Below are positions 1 to 5,928 of a DNA stretch of 9,564 bases, piece after piece; the stretch's first letter is position 1; each line of letters starts with the position of its first letter. Source of the stretch: an uncultured Oscillospiraceae bacterium (GTDB lineage: Bacteria > Bacillota > Clostridia > Oscillospirales > Ruminococcaceae); the NCBI GenBank assembly GCA_958403605.1, contig CATXYA010000033.1, positions 1-9,564 of the forward strand, written 5' to 3'. A program made the translations under genes and the position numbers. The notes beneath the pieces were generated by a model that was given only the letters and a program-made list of their open reading frames with translations, searched no databases and was not told the origin of the DNA.

Positions 1-41
1 CAGCCTTTTTATTGTCCTTTCATGAAAATTTTGTCGTACAT

Positions 42-81
42 TTTTGTAAATTATGATAAACTTTTGCACGTTTTGTAAATT
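42..81 (+). repeat. AT-rich direct repeats upstream of the first operon
   Basis: The 11-mer TTTTGTAAATT occurs at 42-52 and again at 71-81. The similarity extends imperfectly on both sides, and a shorter TTTTGT lies at 29-34. The second copy ends just before the -35 box at 86-91. Two spaced copies next to a promoter could be binding sites for a regulator or an UP-like element, but no known operator consensus was recognised. The bases before this, including the T-run at 6-10, could be the tail of an upstream gene's terminator, which cannot be confirmed from inside the window. Confidence 0.4.
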
Positions 82-85
82 TATC

Positions 86-114
86 TTGAAAAAATGCGGT
101 GTTCTTCCTATACT
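86..114 (+). promoter_or_regulatory. Probable sigma-A promoter of the oxidoreductase-desulfidase-peptidase operon
   Basis: The -35 box TTGAAA (86-91) and the -10 box TATACT (109-114) are separated by 17 bases, and each differs from consensus at one position. Transcription should begin near 121, leaving an untranslated leader of about 70 bases before the ATG at 190. The location argues that translation does not start at the in-frame ATG at 94, which lies inside the promoter. An alternative weaker promoter (TTGTCG at 31-36 with an AT-rich -10 near 54) is possible. Confidence 0.65.
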
Positions 115-127
115 GAAGCTGAGAGCG

Positions 128-155
128 CTGCCTGCTCCCGGTGGGAGCCGGGCAG
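128..155 (+). other. Leader hairpin in the 5' UTR of the first operon
   Basis: CTGCC (128-132) pairs with GGCAG (151-155), and CTCCC (135-139) pairs with GGGAG (143-147) across a 3-base loop, with a small internal loop between the two helices. It sits between the predicted transcription start and the ribosome binding site. No U-tract follows, so it is not a terminator by itself. It could stabilise the 5' end or take part in leader regulation. No known riboswitch class was recognised. Confidence 0.4.
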
Positions 156-189
156 TACGGGTACCGGAAGGGCAAAAGGAGGGCACCAC

Positions 190-1320
190 ATGGCGCAACT
201 GCTGTTTACACCGCTGCAGCTAGGGCAAAAAATGATCAAAAACCGGTTTTGTTTCCCATCCGTGGGCCTGCTGCAGGACGCTGACCCCATCACCGGCTGT
301 CCCACCGAGAGCCGCACCAAACATTATGCGCAGATCGCCCAAGGCGGCGCGGGGCTGATCGTGGTGGGCATCACCAGCATCCAAAGGGATGCGCGCCTGC
401 GCCCAGGGGAATTCGGCCTATGGGACGACGGCCCCATCGGCGGCTTCCAGCGCATGACGGATGCCATCCACCACCACGGCGCGGCGGCCTTGGTGCAGCT
501 GCATCACGCGGGCGTCCGCGTGATGCCCGCCGTGTGCCGGGACCGCGTGGCCCCCTCGGCCCTGCCGGCATTCGGCGCCCGCGCCATGACTTTAGACGAG
601 ATCTACCGCCTGCGGGAGGACTTTATTGCGGCGGCTGTCCGCGCGCAAAAAGCAGGCTTTGACGGCGTGGAGCTGCACGCCGCCCATGGCTATCTGCTGT
701 CGCTGTTTGCCTCGCCTTTGTACAACCACCGCCGCGACGCCTACGGCGGCACGCCTGAAAACAGGGTGCGGCTGCAGACGGAGATCATCCAGGGCATCCA
801 CGCCGCCTGCGGCGGTGCGTTTATCGTGAGTTCCCGCATCGGCGGCAACGAGCCCGGCTTCGCCCAGGGTGTCGAGATCGCCCGGATGCTGGAAGCAGCG
901 GGCGCGGACAGTCTCAGCGTCTCCTTCGGCCTGGACGCGCACTATTGCCTGGAGACGCCCTACTGGCGCCCCACGCCGTGGCCGCCGGGCTTCCGGGGCA
1001 ATTCAGTGGTCTACGCCGCCAGCCTGATCAGGCGCCAGGTCCGCATCCCGGTCACCGCCGTGCGCAGCATCCATACTGCGGAGCGCGGCGAGTGGCTGCT
1101 GGCCAACGGCCATGCCGATCTCATCGCCTACGCCCGCCCCATGCTGACAAATCCGGATTTCGTCGAGCGGGTGCGCCGGGGCATCCAGCCGGAGACCGAA
1201 TGCCTGGACTGCCCCGTGTGCCAGTGGTTTTCACAGCCCAAGGCGTGCCCTGTCGAACAGAAGTACGGGCGCGATTTTTATGCAGGCCCTTCTTCGCAGA
1301 AGGAAAACTTATGGAAATAA
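190..1320 (+). CDS. NADH:flavin oxidoreductase, Old Yellow Enzyme family, with C-terminal Cys cluster
   Basis: A 376-residue FMN-dependent TIM-barrel oxidoreductase that probably reduces an activated C=C bond with NAD(P)H in the cytoplasm. Family signatures are the N-terminal KNR (17-19), QLHHAG (103-108), and the active-site stretch HAAHGYLL with paired histidines H163 and H166, followed by SPLYNHRRDAYGG (175-187). The C-terminus carries C338-x2-C341-x2-C344-x8-C353. This resembles the [4Fe-4S] site of 2,4-dienoyl-CoA and 2-enoate reductases, but the protein stops there and has no second flavin/NAD domain. The position that is usually Thr or Cys after the conserved PPM-type segment reads Leu (about L27). 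The start was chosen because AAAGGAGGG lies just upstream of the ATG at 190, whereas the in-frame ATG at 94 has no such site and lies in the promoter. It is the first gene of a four-gene operon, 13 bases before the next. The family is certain and the substrate unknown. Confidence 0.9.
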   Translation: MAQLLFTPLQLGQKMIKNRFCFPSVGLLQDADPITGCPTESRTKHYAQIAQGGAGLIVVGITSIQRDARLRPGEFGLWDDGPIGGFQRMTDAIHHHGAAALVQLHHAGVRVMPAVCRDRVAPSALPAFGARAMTLDEIYRLREDFIAAAVRAQKAGFDGVELHAAHGYLLSLFASPLYNHRRDAYGGTPENRVRLQTEIIQGIHAACGGAFIVSSRIGGNEPGFAQGVEIARMLEAAGADSLSVSFGLDAHYCLETPYWRPTPWPPGFRGNSVVYAASLIRRQVRIPVTAVRSIHTAERGEWLLANGHADLIAYARPMLTNPDFVERVRRGIQPETECLDCPVCQWFSQPKACPVEQKYGRDFYAGPSSQKENLWK

Positions 1321-1333
1321 TGAGGTGTTACTG

Positions 1334-2473
1334 ATGCAAAAAACGATTCGTGTGGGCATCGTGGGCGCGGGGATGATGGGGCGCACCCATGTGGAGGCGC
1401 TGCGCCGCATCCCCGGCGTGGAGGTGGCGGCCCTGGCGGACCCCAACGCGGACCTGGCCCAAAAAACCTGCGGGGAGCTGTTCATCCCCCATTTTTATAC
1501 CGACTGCGGCGAGCTGCTGGCCCGGGAGACCCTGGACGCCGTCCATGTGTGCACGCCCAACTTCGCCCATTTCGAGGTGTGCAAAGCCGTCATCGAGGCG
1601 GGCGTGAACGTGTACTGCGAAAAGCCGCTGGCCAACACCTACGCCGAGGCCCAGGCCCTGTGCCGCCTGGCGCAGGAGCACCATGTGGCTGCCGCTGTCA
1701 ATTTTAATTACCGCCACAACGCCATCGTGCAGGAGATGCGCGAGCGCGCCGCGTCGCCGGACTGGGGCCGTACCTTCCTGGTGTATGGCCACTATCTGCA
1801 GGATTGGATGATGTACGAGAACGATTACAACTGGCGCTGCGTGCCCGCCCTGGGCGGCCCCAGCCGCACCGTGGCCGACATCGGCAGCCATTGGTTCGAC
1901 ACCGTGCAGTTTATTTTGAACAAGCGCATCACCCGCGTCTACGCGCGGCTTTTCACCGTGCTGCCCACCCGCAAAAAGTATGCCCGGCAGGCCGCCACCT
2001 TCTGCCGCCAAGACGGCGACAGCTGGGAGGCGGTGCCCATCACCACCGAGGACGCGGGCTTTGTTTTGGTGGAATTCGAGGACGGCACCCTGGGCAATCT
2101 GGCGCTCTCCCAGGTGTCGGGCGGGCACAAAAACGATTTCGAGATCCACATCGACGGCGCACGCTATGCCATGGGCTGGCAGCAGGAGACGCCGGACCAT
2201 TTGCTGCTGGGCGTGCGCGAGCAAGGCACCACCCTGGTGTACGCCGACCCGACGATGCTGCATGGCCGTGCCCGGCGCTGCGCCACCCTGCCCGGCGGCC
2301 ATGTGGTGGGCTGGAACGACGCGCTGAAAAACGCCATCGCCCAGTTTTACGATTACCTGCGCAACGGCGGCGAGCCCCAGTTCGCCGATTTTGCCCGCGG
2401 CGCCGCCATCGTGAAGCTGGTGGACGCCTGTCTGGAAAGCAACGCGGCGGACCGCTGGGTGGACGTGCTGTGA
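1334..2473 (+). CDS. Gfo/Idh/MocA family NAD(P)-dependent oxidoreductase
   Basis: A 379-residue dehydrogenase of the glucose-fructose oxidoreductase/inositol dehydrogenase/MocA family. These usually oxidise or reduce a hydroxyl of a sugar, cyclitol or glycoside with NAD(P). The N-terminal Rossmann fold shows VGIVGAGMMGRTH (residues 7-19). The conserved EKP is at 96-98, with K98 as the expected catalytic lysine. The C-terminal domain contains the helix DIGSHWFD (182-189), whose H186 fits the usual catalytic or substrate-binding histidine. Length is normal. The start at 1334 follows GAGGTG (1322-1327) at good spacing. An in-frame ATG at 1280 would overlap the preceding gene by about 40 bases and lacks a convincing site. 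Tight spacing to the flavin enzyme suggests both act on the same compound. The substrate cannot be assigned from sequence; myo-inositol dehydrogenase is one possibility among many. Confidence 0.9.
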   Translation: MQKTIRVGIVGAGMMGRTHVEALRRIPGVEVAALADPNADLAQKTCGELFIPHFYTDCGELLARETLDAVHVCTPNFAHFEVCKAVIEAGVNVYCEKPLANTYAEAQALCRLAQEHHVAAAVNFNYRHNAIVQEMRERAASPDWGRTFLVYGHYLQDWMMYENDYNWRCVPALGGPSRTVADIGSHWFDTVQFILNKRITRVYARLFTVLPTRKKYARQAATFCRQDGDSWEAVPITTEDAGFVLVEFEDGTLGNLALSQVSGGHKNDFEIHIDGARYAMGWQQETPDHLLLGVREQGTTLVYADPTMLHGRARRCATLPGGHVVGWNDALKNAIAQFYDYLRNGGEPQFADFARGAAIVKLVDACLESNAADRWVDVL

Positions 2474-2511
2474 CGCGGCCCGCCAAGATGCATCAAAAAG
2501 GAGGAACCCCC

Positions 2512-3801
2512 ATGGAACAGAAGCTTTACGACTGTTATACCGCTTTGCTGCGGGAGGATCTGATCACGGCGATGGGCTGCACCGAGCCCATCGCCATCGC
2601 CTATGCCGCCGCCAAGGCCCGGGAGGTGCTGGGGCAGATGCCCGAGCGCATCGTGGCCGCCTGCAGCGGCAACATCATCAAAAACGTCAAGAGCGTGACG
2701 GTGCCCGCCACCGGCGGCATGAAGGGCATCGCCGCCAGCGCCGTGGTTGGCGCGGTGGGCGGTGACGCCGCCCGCAGGCTGGAGGTGCTGACCGCCGTTA
2801 CCCCCGCGGCCCTGGACGAGGCGCGCCGCCTGCTGGCGCAGGGCATCTGCACCGTAGAGCTGCTGGAGGGCGTGCCCAACTTGGACATCGTCCTCACGGC
2901 CTTCGCGGGCGGGGACAGCGCGTTGGTGGAGCTGCGCGACGGCCACACCAACATTGTGCGCGTGGAGAAAAACGGCCGCCCGCTCTACCGTGAGGGCGGC
3001 CCGGACGGCGGGCAGGACGCGCCCGACGCCGGGCTGCTGAGTTTGGACGATATTCTCACCTACGCCGAGACCGTGCCCCTGGAGGACATCGATCCCACGC
3101 TCAAGCACCAGCTGGACTGTAACCTCGCCATCGCCCAGGAGGGCCTGCGCCACGCCTACGGGGCCAACGTCGGCAAGACCATCCTCCACCATCTGGGCCA
3201 GGGCTGGGAGCAGAAGGCCATGGCCTACGCCGCCGCGGGCTCCGACGCGCGCATGAACGGCTGCAACCTGCCCGTGGTCATCAACAGCGGCAGCGGCAAC
3301 CAGGGCATCACGGTCAGTTTGCCCGTTTACATCTACGCCCAAGAGGTGGGCGCGGACGAGGAATCGCTCATCCGGGCTCTGGCCGTCAGCAATTTAACGG
3401 CGATCTATCAGAAAAAGGGCCTGGGCAAGCTCTCGGCCTACTGCGGCGCAGTCAGCGCCGCCACGGCCAGCGGCGCCGCCATCGCCTGGCTCTCCGGCGC
3501 GGGGCGCGAGCAGATCAGCCGCACCATCACCAACACCATCGCCAATGTCAGCGGCATCGTGTGTGACGGCGCCAAGGCCAGCTGCGCCGCCAAGATCGCC
3601 TCCTGCGTCAGCGCGGCCATCACGGGCTATTACATGGCGATGGACGGCAACGTCTTCCAGCCCGGCGAGGGCCTGGTGGGCAGCGCCCTGGACGACACGG
3701 TGGCCTCCTACACCACCATGGGGCGCGTAGGCATGGCCGCCACCGACGTCACGATTTTAAACATGATGATCGGCAAGGCGGGCGTGCGCCGGGCCCTCTG
3801 A
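2512..3801 (+). CDS. cyuA: L-cysteine desulfidase, CyuA/CdsB type (serine dehydratase alpha-like, UPF0597)
   Basis: A 429-residue protein of the family containing E. coli YhaM/CyuA and the archaeal CdsB. These are [4Fe-4S] enzymes that split L-cysteine into sulfide, ammonia and pyruvate, and they are related to the alpha domain of L-serine dehydratase. The N-terminal MGCTEP motif places the conserved C23. Probable cluster ligands are C311 (LSAYCGAV), C351 and C358 (IVCDGAKASC). The 40- and 7-residue spacings match the cysteine pattern I recall for the characterised archaeal enzyme. Other conserved blocks are NIIKNVKSVTVPATGG (54-69) and NGCNLPVVINSGSGNQG (249-265). AAAAAGGAGG precedes the ATG at 2512 at ideal distance. 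It lies 38 bases after the dehydrogenase. A role in cysteine catabolism and sulfide production is likely. A different amino acid substrate cannot be excluded for this branch. The symbol is by family similarity. Confidence 0.85.
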   Translation: MEQKLYDCYTALLREDLITAMGCTEPIAIAYAAAKAREVLGQMPERIVAACSGNIIKNVKSVTVPATGGMKGIAASAVVGAVGGDAARRLEVLTAVTPAALDEARRLLAQGICTVELLEGVPNLDIVLTAFAGGDSALVELRDGHTNIVRVEKNGRPLYREGGPDGGQDAPDAGLLSLDDILTYAETVPLEDIDPTLKHQLDCNLAIAQEGLRHAYGANVGKTILHHLGQGWEQKAMAYAAAGSDARMNGCNLPVVINSGSGNQGITVSLPVYIYAQEVGADEESLIRALAVSNLTAIYQKKGLGKLSAYCGAVSAATASGAAIAWLSGAGREQISRTITNTIANVSGIVCDGAKASCAAKIASCVSAAITGYYMAMDGNVFQPGEGLVGSALDDTVASYTTMGRVGMAATDVTILNMMIGKAGVRRAL

Positions 3802-3820
3802 CCGCCCGCTGTTTTCCTTT

Positions 3821-3841
3821 GCCGGGAACGCTGTCCCCGGC
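3821..3841 (+). other. Hairpin between cyuA-like gene and S10 peptidase gene
   Basis: GCCGGG (3821-3826) and CCCGGC (3836-3841) form a 6-bp stem around a 9-base loop in the 79-base gap between the two genes. No U-tract follows, so this is not a convincing terminator. It may be a processing or mRNA-stability element that separates expression of the last gene from the first three. Confidence 0.35.
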
Positions 3842-3880
3842 GGCCCAAAATACGGTTTCCACCCTGAGGAGGTCTTTCTC

Positions 3881-5338
3881 ATGTACAATACCGCCAGTTT
3901 TTCCCCCGCGCGCTTCACGGCGAGCGGCGCGCTGACTCTGCGCGGCCAGCGCGTGCCCTACGAGACGGTGTGCGAGGACAATGTCTTTTACGACGAGGGC
4001 GGCAAGCCCATTGCCACCATCTTTTCCTATTCCTATTTCCGCAGCGGCGTCCAGGAGACGGCGCGCCGTCCCGTGCTCTTTTGCTTCAACGGCGGGCCCG
4101 GCGCCTCTTCGATGATGGTGCACGCCGGGTGCTTTGGCGCCAAGCGCGTCCAGTACCCCGCCGACACCGGGGCACACCCCGCCCTGCCGCCCTATCCGGT
4201 CATCGACAACCCGGACTGCCTGCTGGACACGGCGGACATCGTTTTGATCGATCCCGTGGCCACCGGCTTCGGCCTGCTGCTGGACGAAGCCAGCGGGGAG
4301 CGCTTTTTCGGCATCGAGGCCGACGCCGAAGCGCTGCTGATGTTCCTCAGCCGCTGGCTGACGAAATACCGCCGTTGGAACAGCCCCAAATACCTGGTGG
4401 GGGAAAGCTACGGCTGCACGCGCGCCGCCACCGCCGCGGGCATCGCGGCCTCCGGCGGCCCCACCCGCTCCTACAACATCGCCTTCGACGGCGTGGTGCT
4501 CATCGGCAACACGGTCACCGTGGCCAGCTATTTCAACCGCGGTGCCCCGGTGGAGCCCGCGGTAGAGGCCCTGCCCACCATGGCGGCCATCCATTGGTAC
4601 CATCACCATCCCACCGGGCAGACCGTGGCGGAATTCGCGGCCGAGGCCGCGGAATTTGCCGCCGCCGAGTATCTGGCGGGACTATACCGGGGCGAGGCCC
4701 TGGCGGGCGGCGCGCGGGAGGCGCTGAAAAAGAAGCTGCAGTATTATACCGGCGTCTCGGCGGAGTACCTGGAGGCCCGCGACCTGCGCCTGGAGCGGGT
4801 CTCCTTCTGCACGGAGCTGCTGAAAAGCGAGGGCAAGGCCGTCTCCCTCATGGATGGGCGCTTCACCCGCCCGCTCTGCCGGCCCCGCTGCAGCGAGGGC
4901 CGCCCCGGCCGCACCTCGGACGCAGCCATGGAGCGCTACAGCCCGTTTTTCCGCGGCGCGCTGAACGGAGAGATCTTCGCCTCCCTGGGCCTGCACGATT
5001 TTGACCGCAGCTTCGTGCCCTCTTGCTCTCTGGGGACGGAGCTCGTGCCCGGCTCCCGCTGGAACTTCGAGACCGGGCAGCTGGTCTCCGGCGAGCGGCT
5101 CGCCTTCGCCATGCACACCAACCCCGGCATGCGCACCTTTTTCGCCAACGGCTGGTATGACCTGTGCACCCAGACGGGCATCGCCTGGCACACGGCGTCC
5201 CACACCCACCTGCCCGCGCAGCGCACGTTCTTCCAGGGCTATCCCGCCGGGCACATGGCCTACCTGGGCGAGGAAAACGTCCGGGCTCTGTCGTCGGACA
5301 TCCGCCGCTTCATCACCGGCCAGGCCCCGGCGGAATAA
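3881..5338 (+). CDS. Peptidase S10 (serine carboxypeptidase-like) protein, no signal peptide
   Basis: A 485-residue alpha/beta-hydrolase of peptidase family S10, which removes C-terminal amino acids from peptides. The oxyanion/substrate segment FNGGPGASS is at 69-77. The nucleophile elbow GESYG is at 174-178, with S176. The acid is D427 in NGWYDLC and the base is H458 in PAGHMAY, so the triad is complete and in the usual order. Glu just before the serine is typical of carboxypeptidases active at low pH. Unlike the secreted or vacuolar members, the N-terminus (MYNTASFSPA) has no hydrophobic signal peptide, so cytoplasmic action is inferred. The common Cys of the GGPGCSS motif is Ala here. GAGGAGG (3866-3872) precedes the ATG at 3881. 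It is the last gene of the operon, 79 bases after the desulfidase and followed by a strong terminator. It may feed peptide-derived amino acids to its neighbours, which is inference. Confidence 0.88.
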   Translation: MYNTASFSPARFTASGALTLRGQRVPYETVCEDNVFYDEGGKPIATIFSYSYFRSGVQETARRPVLFCFNGGPGASSMMVHAGCFGAKRVQYPADTGAHPALPPYPVIDNPDCLLDTADIVLIDPVATGFGLLLDEASGERFFGIEADAEALLMFLSRWLTKYRRWNSPKYLVGESYGCTRAATAAGIAASGGPTRSYNIAFDGVVLIGNTVTVASYFNRGAPVEPAVEALPTMAAIHWYHHHPTGQTVAEFAAEAAEFAAAEYLAGLYRGEALAGGAREALKKKLQYYTGVSAEYLEARDLRLERVSFCTELLKSEGKAVSLMDGRFTRPLCRPRCSEGRPGRTSDAAMERYSPFFRGALNGEIFASLGLHDFDRSFVPSCSLGTELVPGSRWNFETGQLVSGERLAFAMHTNPGMRTFFANGWYDLCTQTGIAWHTASHTHLPAQRTFFQGYPAGHMAYLGEENVRALSSDIRRFITGQAPAE

Positions 5339-5390
5339 CAGCCGCCGCGGCTGGGGGGGCCCAAAAAGGTTCGGAGCAAAATAACATCCA

Positions 5391-5440
5391 AAAAACACCT
5401 CCTGCAACAGCTTCCTATGGCCGTTGCAGAAGGTGTTTTT
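5391..5440 (+). terminator. Intrinsic terminator after the S10 peptidase gene
   Basis: AAAAACACCT (5391-5400) pairs with AGGTGTTTTT (5431-5440), and CTGCAAC (5402-5408) pairs with GTTGCAG (5423-5429), separated by one C/A mismatch. The loop is 14 bases, and a run of five T closes the 3' side. The A-run on the other arm means it could also work in reverse. Its loop contains CTATGGCCGT (5415-5424), which recurs at 5445-5454 where the tandem array begins, so the two structures may share an origin. Confidence 0.85.
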
Positions 5441-5860
5441 ATCTCTATGGCCGTGGCCAAAGATGGCCCACGTGGCCGAAAAAAATGCCTGCGGCTATTT
5501 TTTATTGCTCCGCAATAAAAAACAATTGATCTCCATGGCCGTGGGCCGAGGACGGCCCACATGGCCAAAAAATAGCCTGCGGCTATATTTTATTGCTCCA
5601 CAATAAAAAACAATTGATCTCCATGGCCGTGGGCCGAGGACGGCCCACGTGGCCGAAAAAATAGCCTGCGGCTATTTTTTATTGCTCCGCAATAAAAAAC
5701 AATTGATCTCCATGGCCGTGGGCCGAGGACGGCCCACATGGCCAAAAAAATAGCCTACGGCTATTTTTTATTGCTCCGCAATAAAAAATAATTGATCTCC
5801 ATGGCCGTGGGCCGGGGACGGCCCACATGGCCAAAAAAATAGCCTGCGGCTATTTTTTAT
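5441..5860. repeat. Tandem array of 88-89 bp hairpin-rich units (about 4.75 copies)
   Basis: Units start at 5441, 5529, 5617, 5706 and 5795, each beginning ATCTC(C/T)ATGGCCGTGG; the fifth diverges after about 5860. Every unit holds three dyads. A is GGCCGTGGGCC paired with GGCCCAC-(A/G)T-GGCC. B is AAAAAATAGCC-TGC-GGCTATTTTTT. C is TTTTTTATTGC-TCC-GCAATAAAAAA. B and C share the T6 tract (for example 5675-5680 in unit 3), so full-length B and C exclude each other. B resembles an intrinsic terminator on both strands, which fits the location between convergent genes. On the minus strand the B copy at 5834-5858 would end the CNNM-like gene. Unit 1 is the most diverged. Units 1 and 3 read GTGGCCG on the right arm of A, while units 2, 4 and 5 read ATGGCCA. 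Unit length is not a multiple of three, so this is not a coding repeat. The tail 5861-5928 shows nothing further. Confidence 0.92.
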
Positions 5861-5928
5861 GTTATGCCGTTTTCAACCGCGTCCTTCATTGTCGGCGTGT
5901 CCGTCAATTAAAACACTCCGCTTGGCCG

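Noticed and set aside
94..189. N-terminal extension of the flavin oxidoreductase from the ATG at 94
   Set aside because: The extension lies over the promoter and leader hairpin, resembles no family sequence, and the ATG at 190 has a strong AAAGGAGGG site at correct distance.
128..189. Riboswitch in the leader of the first operon
   Set aside because: The leader is only about 70 bases with one interrupted hairpin and shows no conserved core of a known class.
2353..3342. Long minus-strand open frame opposite the cysteine desulfidase gene
   Set aside because: High GC at third positions suppresses stop codons in antisense frames. The translation is rich in Gly, Ala, Val, His and Gln with no recognisable domain, while the plus strand carries a conserved enzyme.
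3821..3841. Terminator splitting the first operon before the S10 peptidase gene
   Set aside because: The hairpin has only a 6-bp stem and is followed by CGGCCCAAAATAC, not a U-tract, so read-through is more likely.
5424..5606. Small open frames inside the tandem array (peptides starting MAVGRGRP or MAKKIACGYF)
   Set aside because: The repeat length is not a multiple of three so the frame changes each unit, there is no ribosome binding site, and the conservation follows palindromes and not codons.
5441..5860. CRISPR array
   Set aside because: Units are 88-89 bp and conserved along their whole length with no unique spacers, and no cas gene is present.
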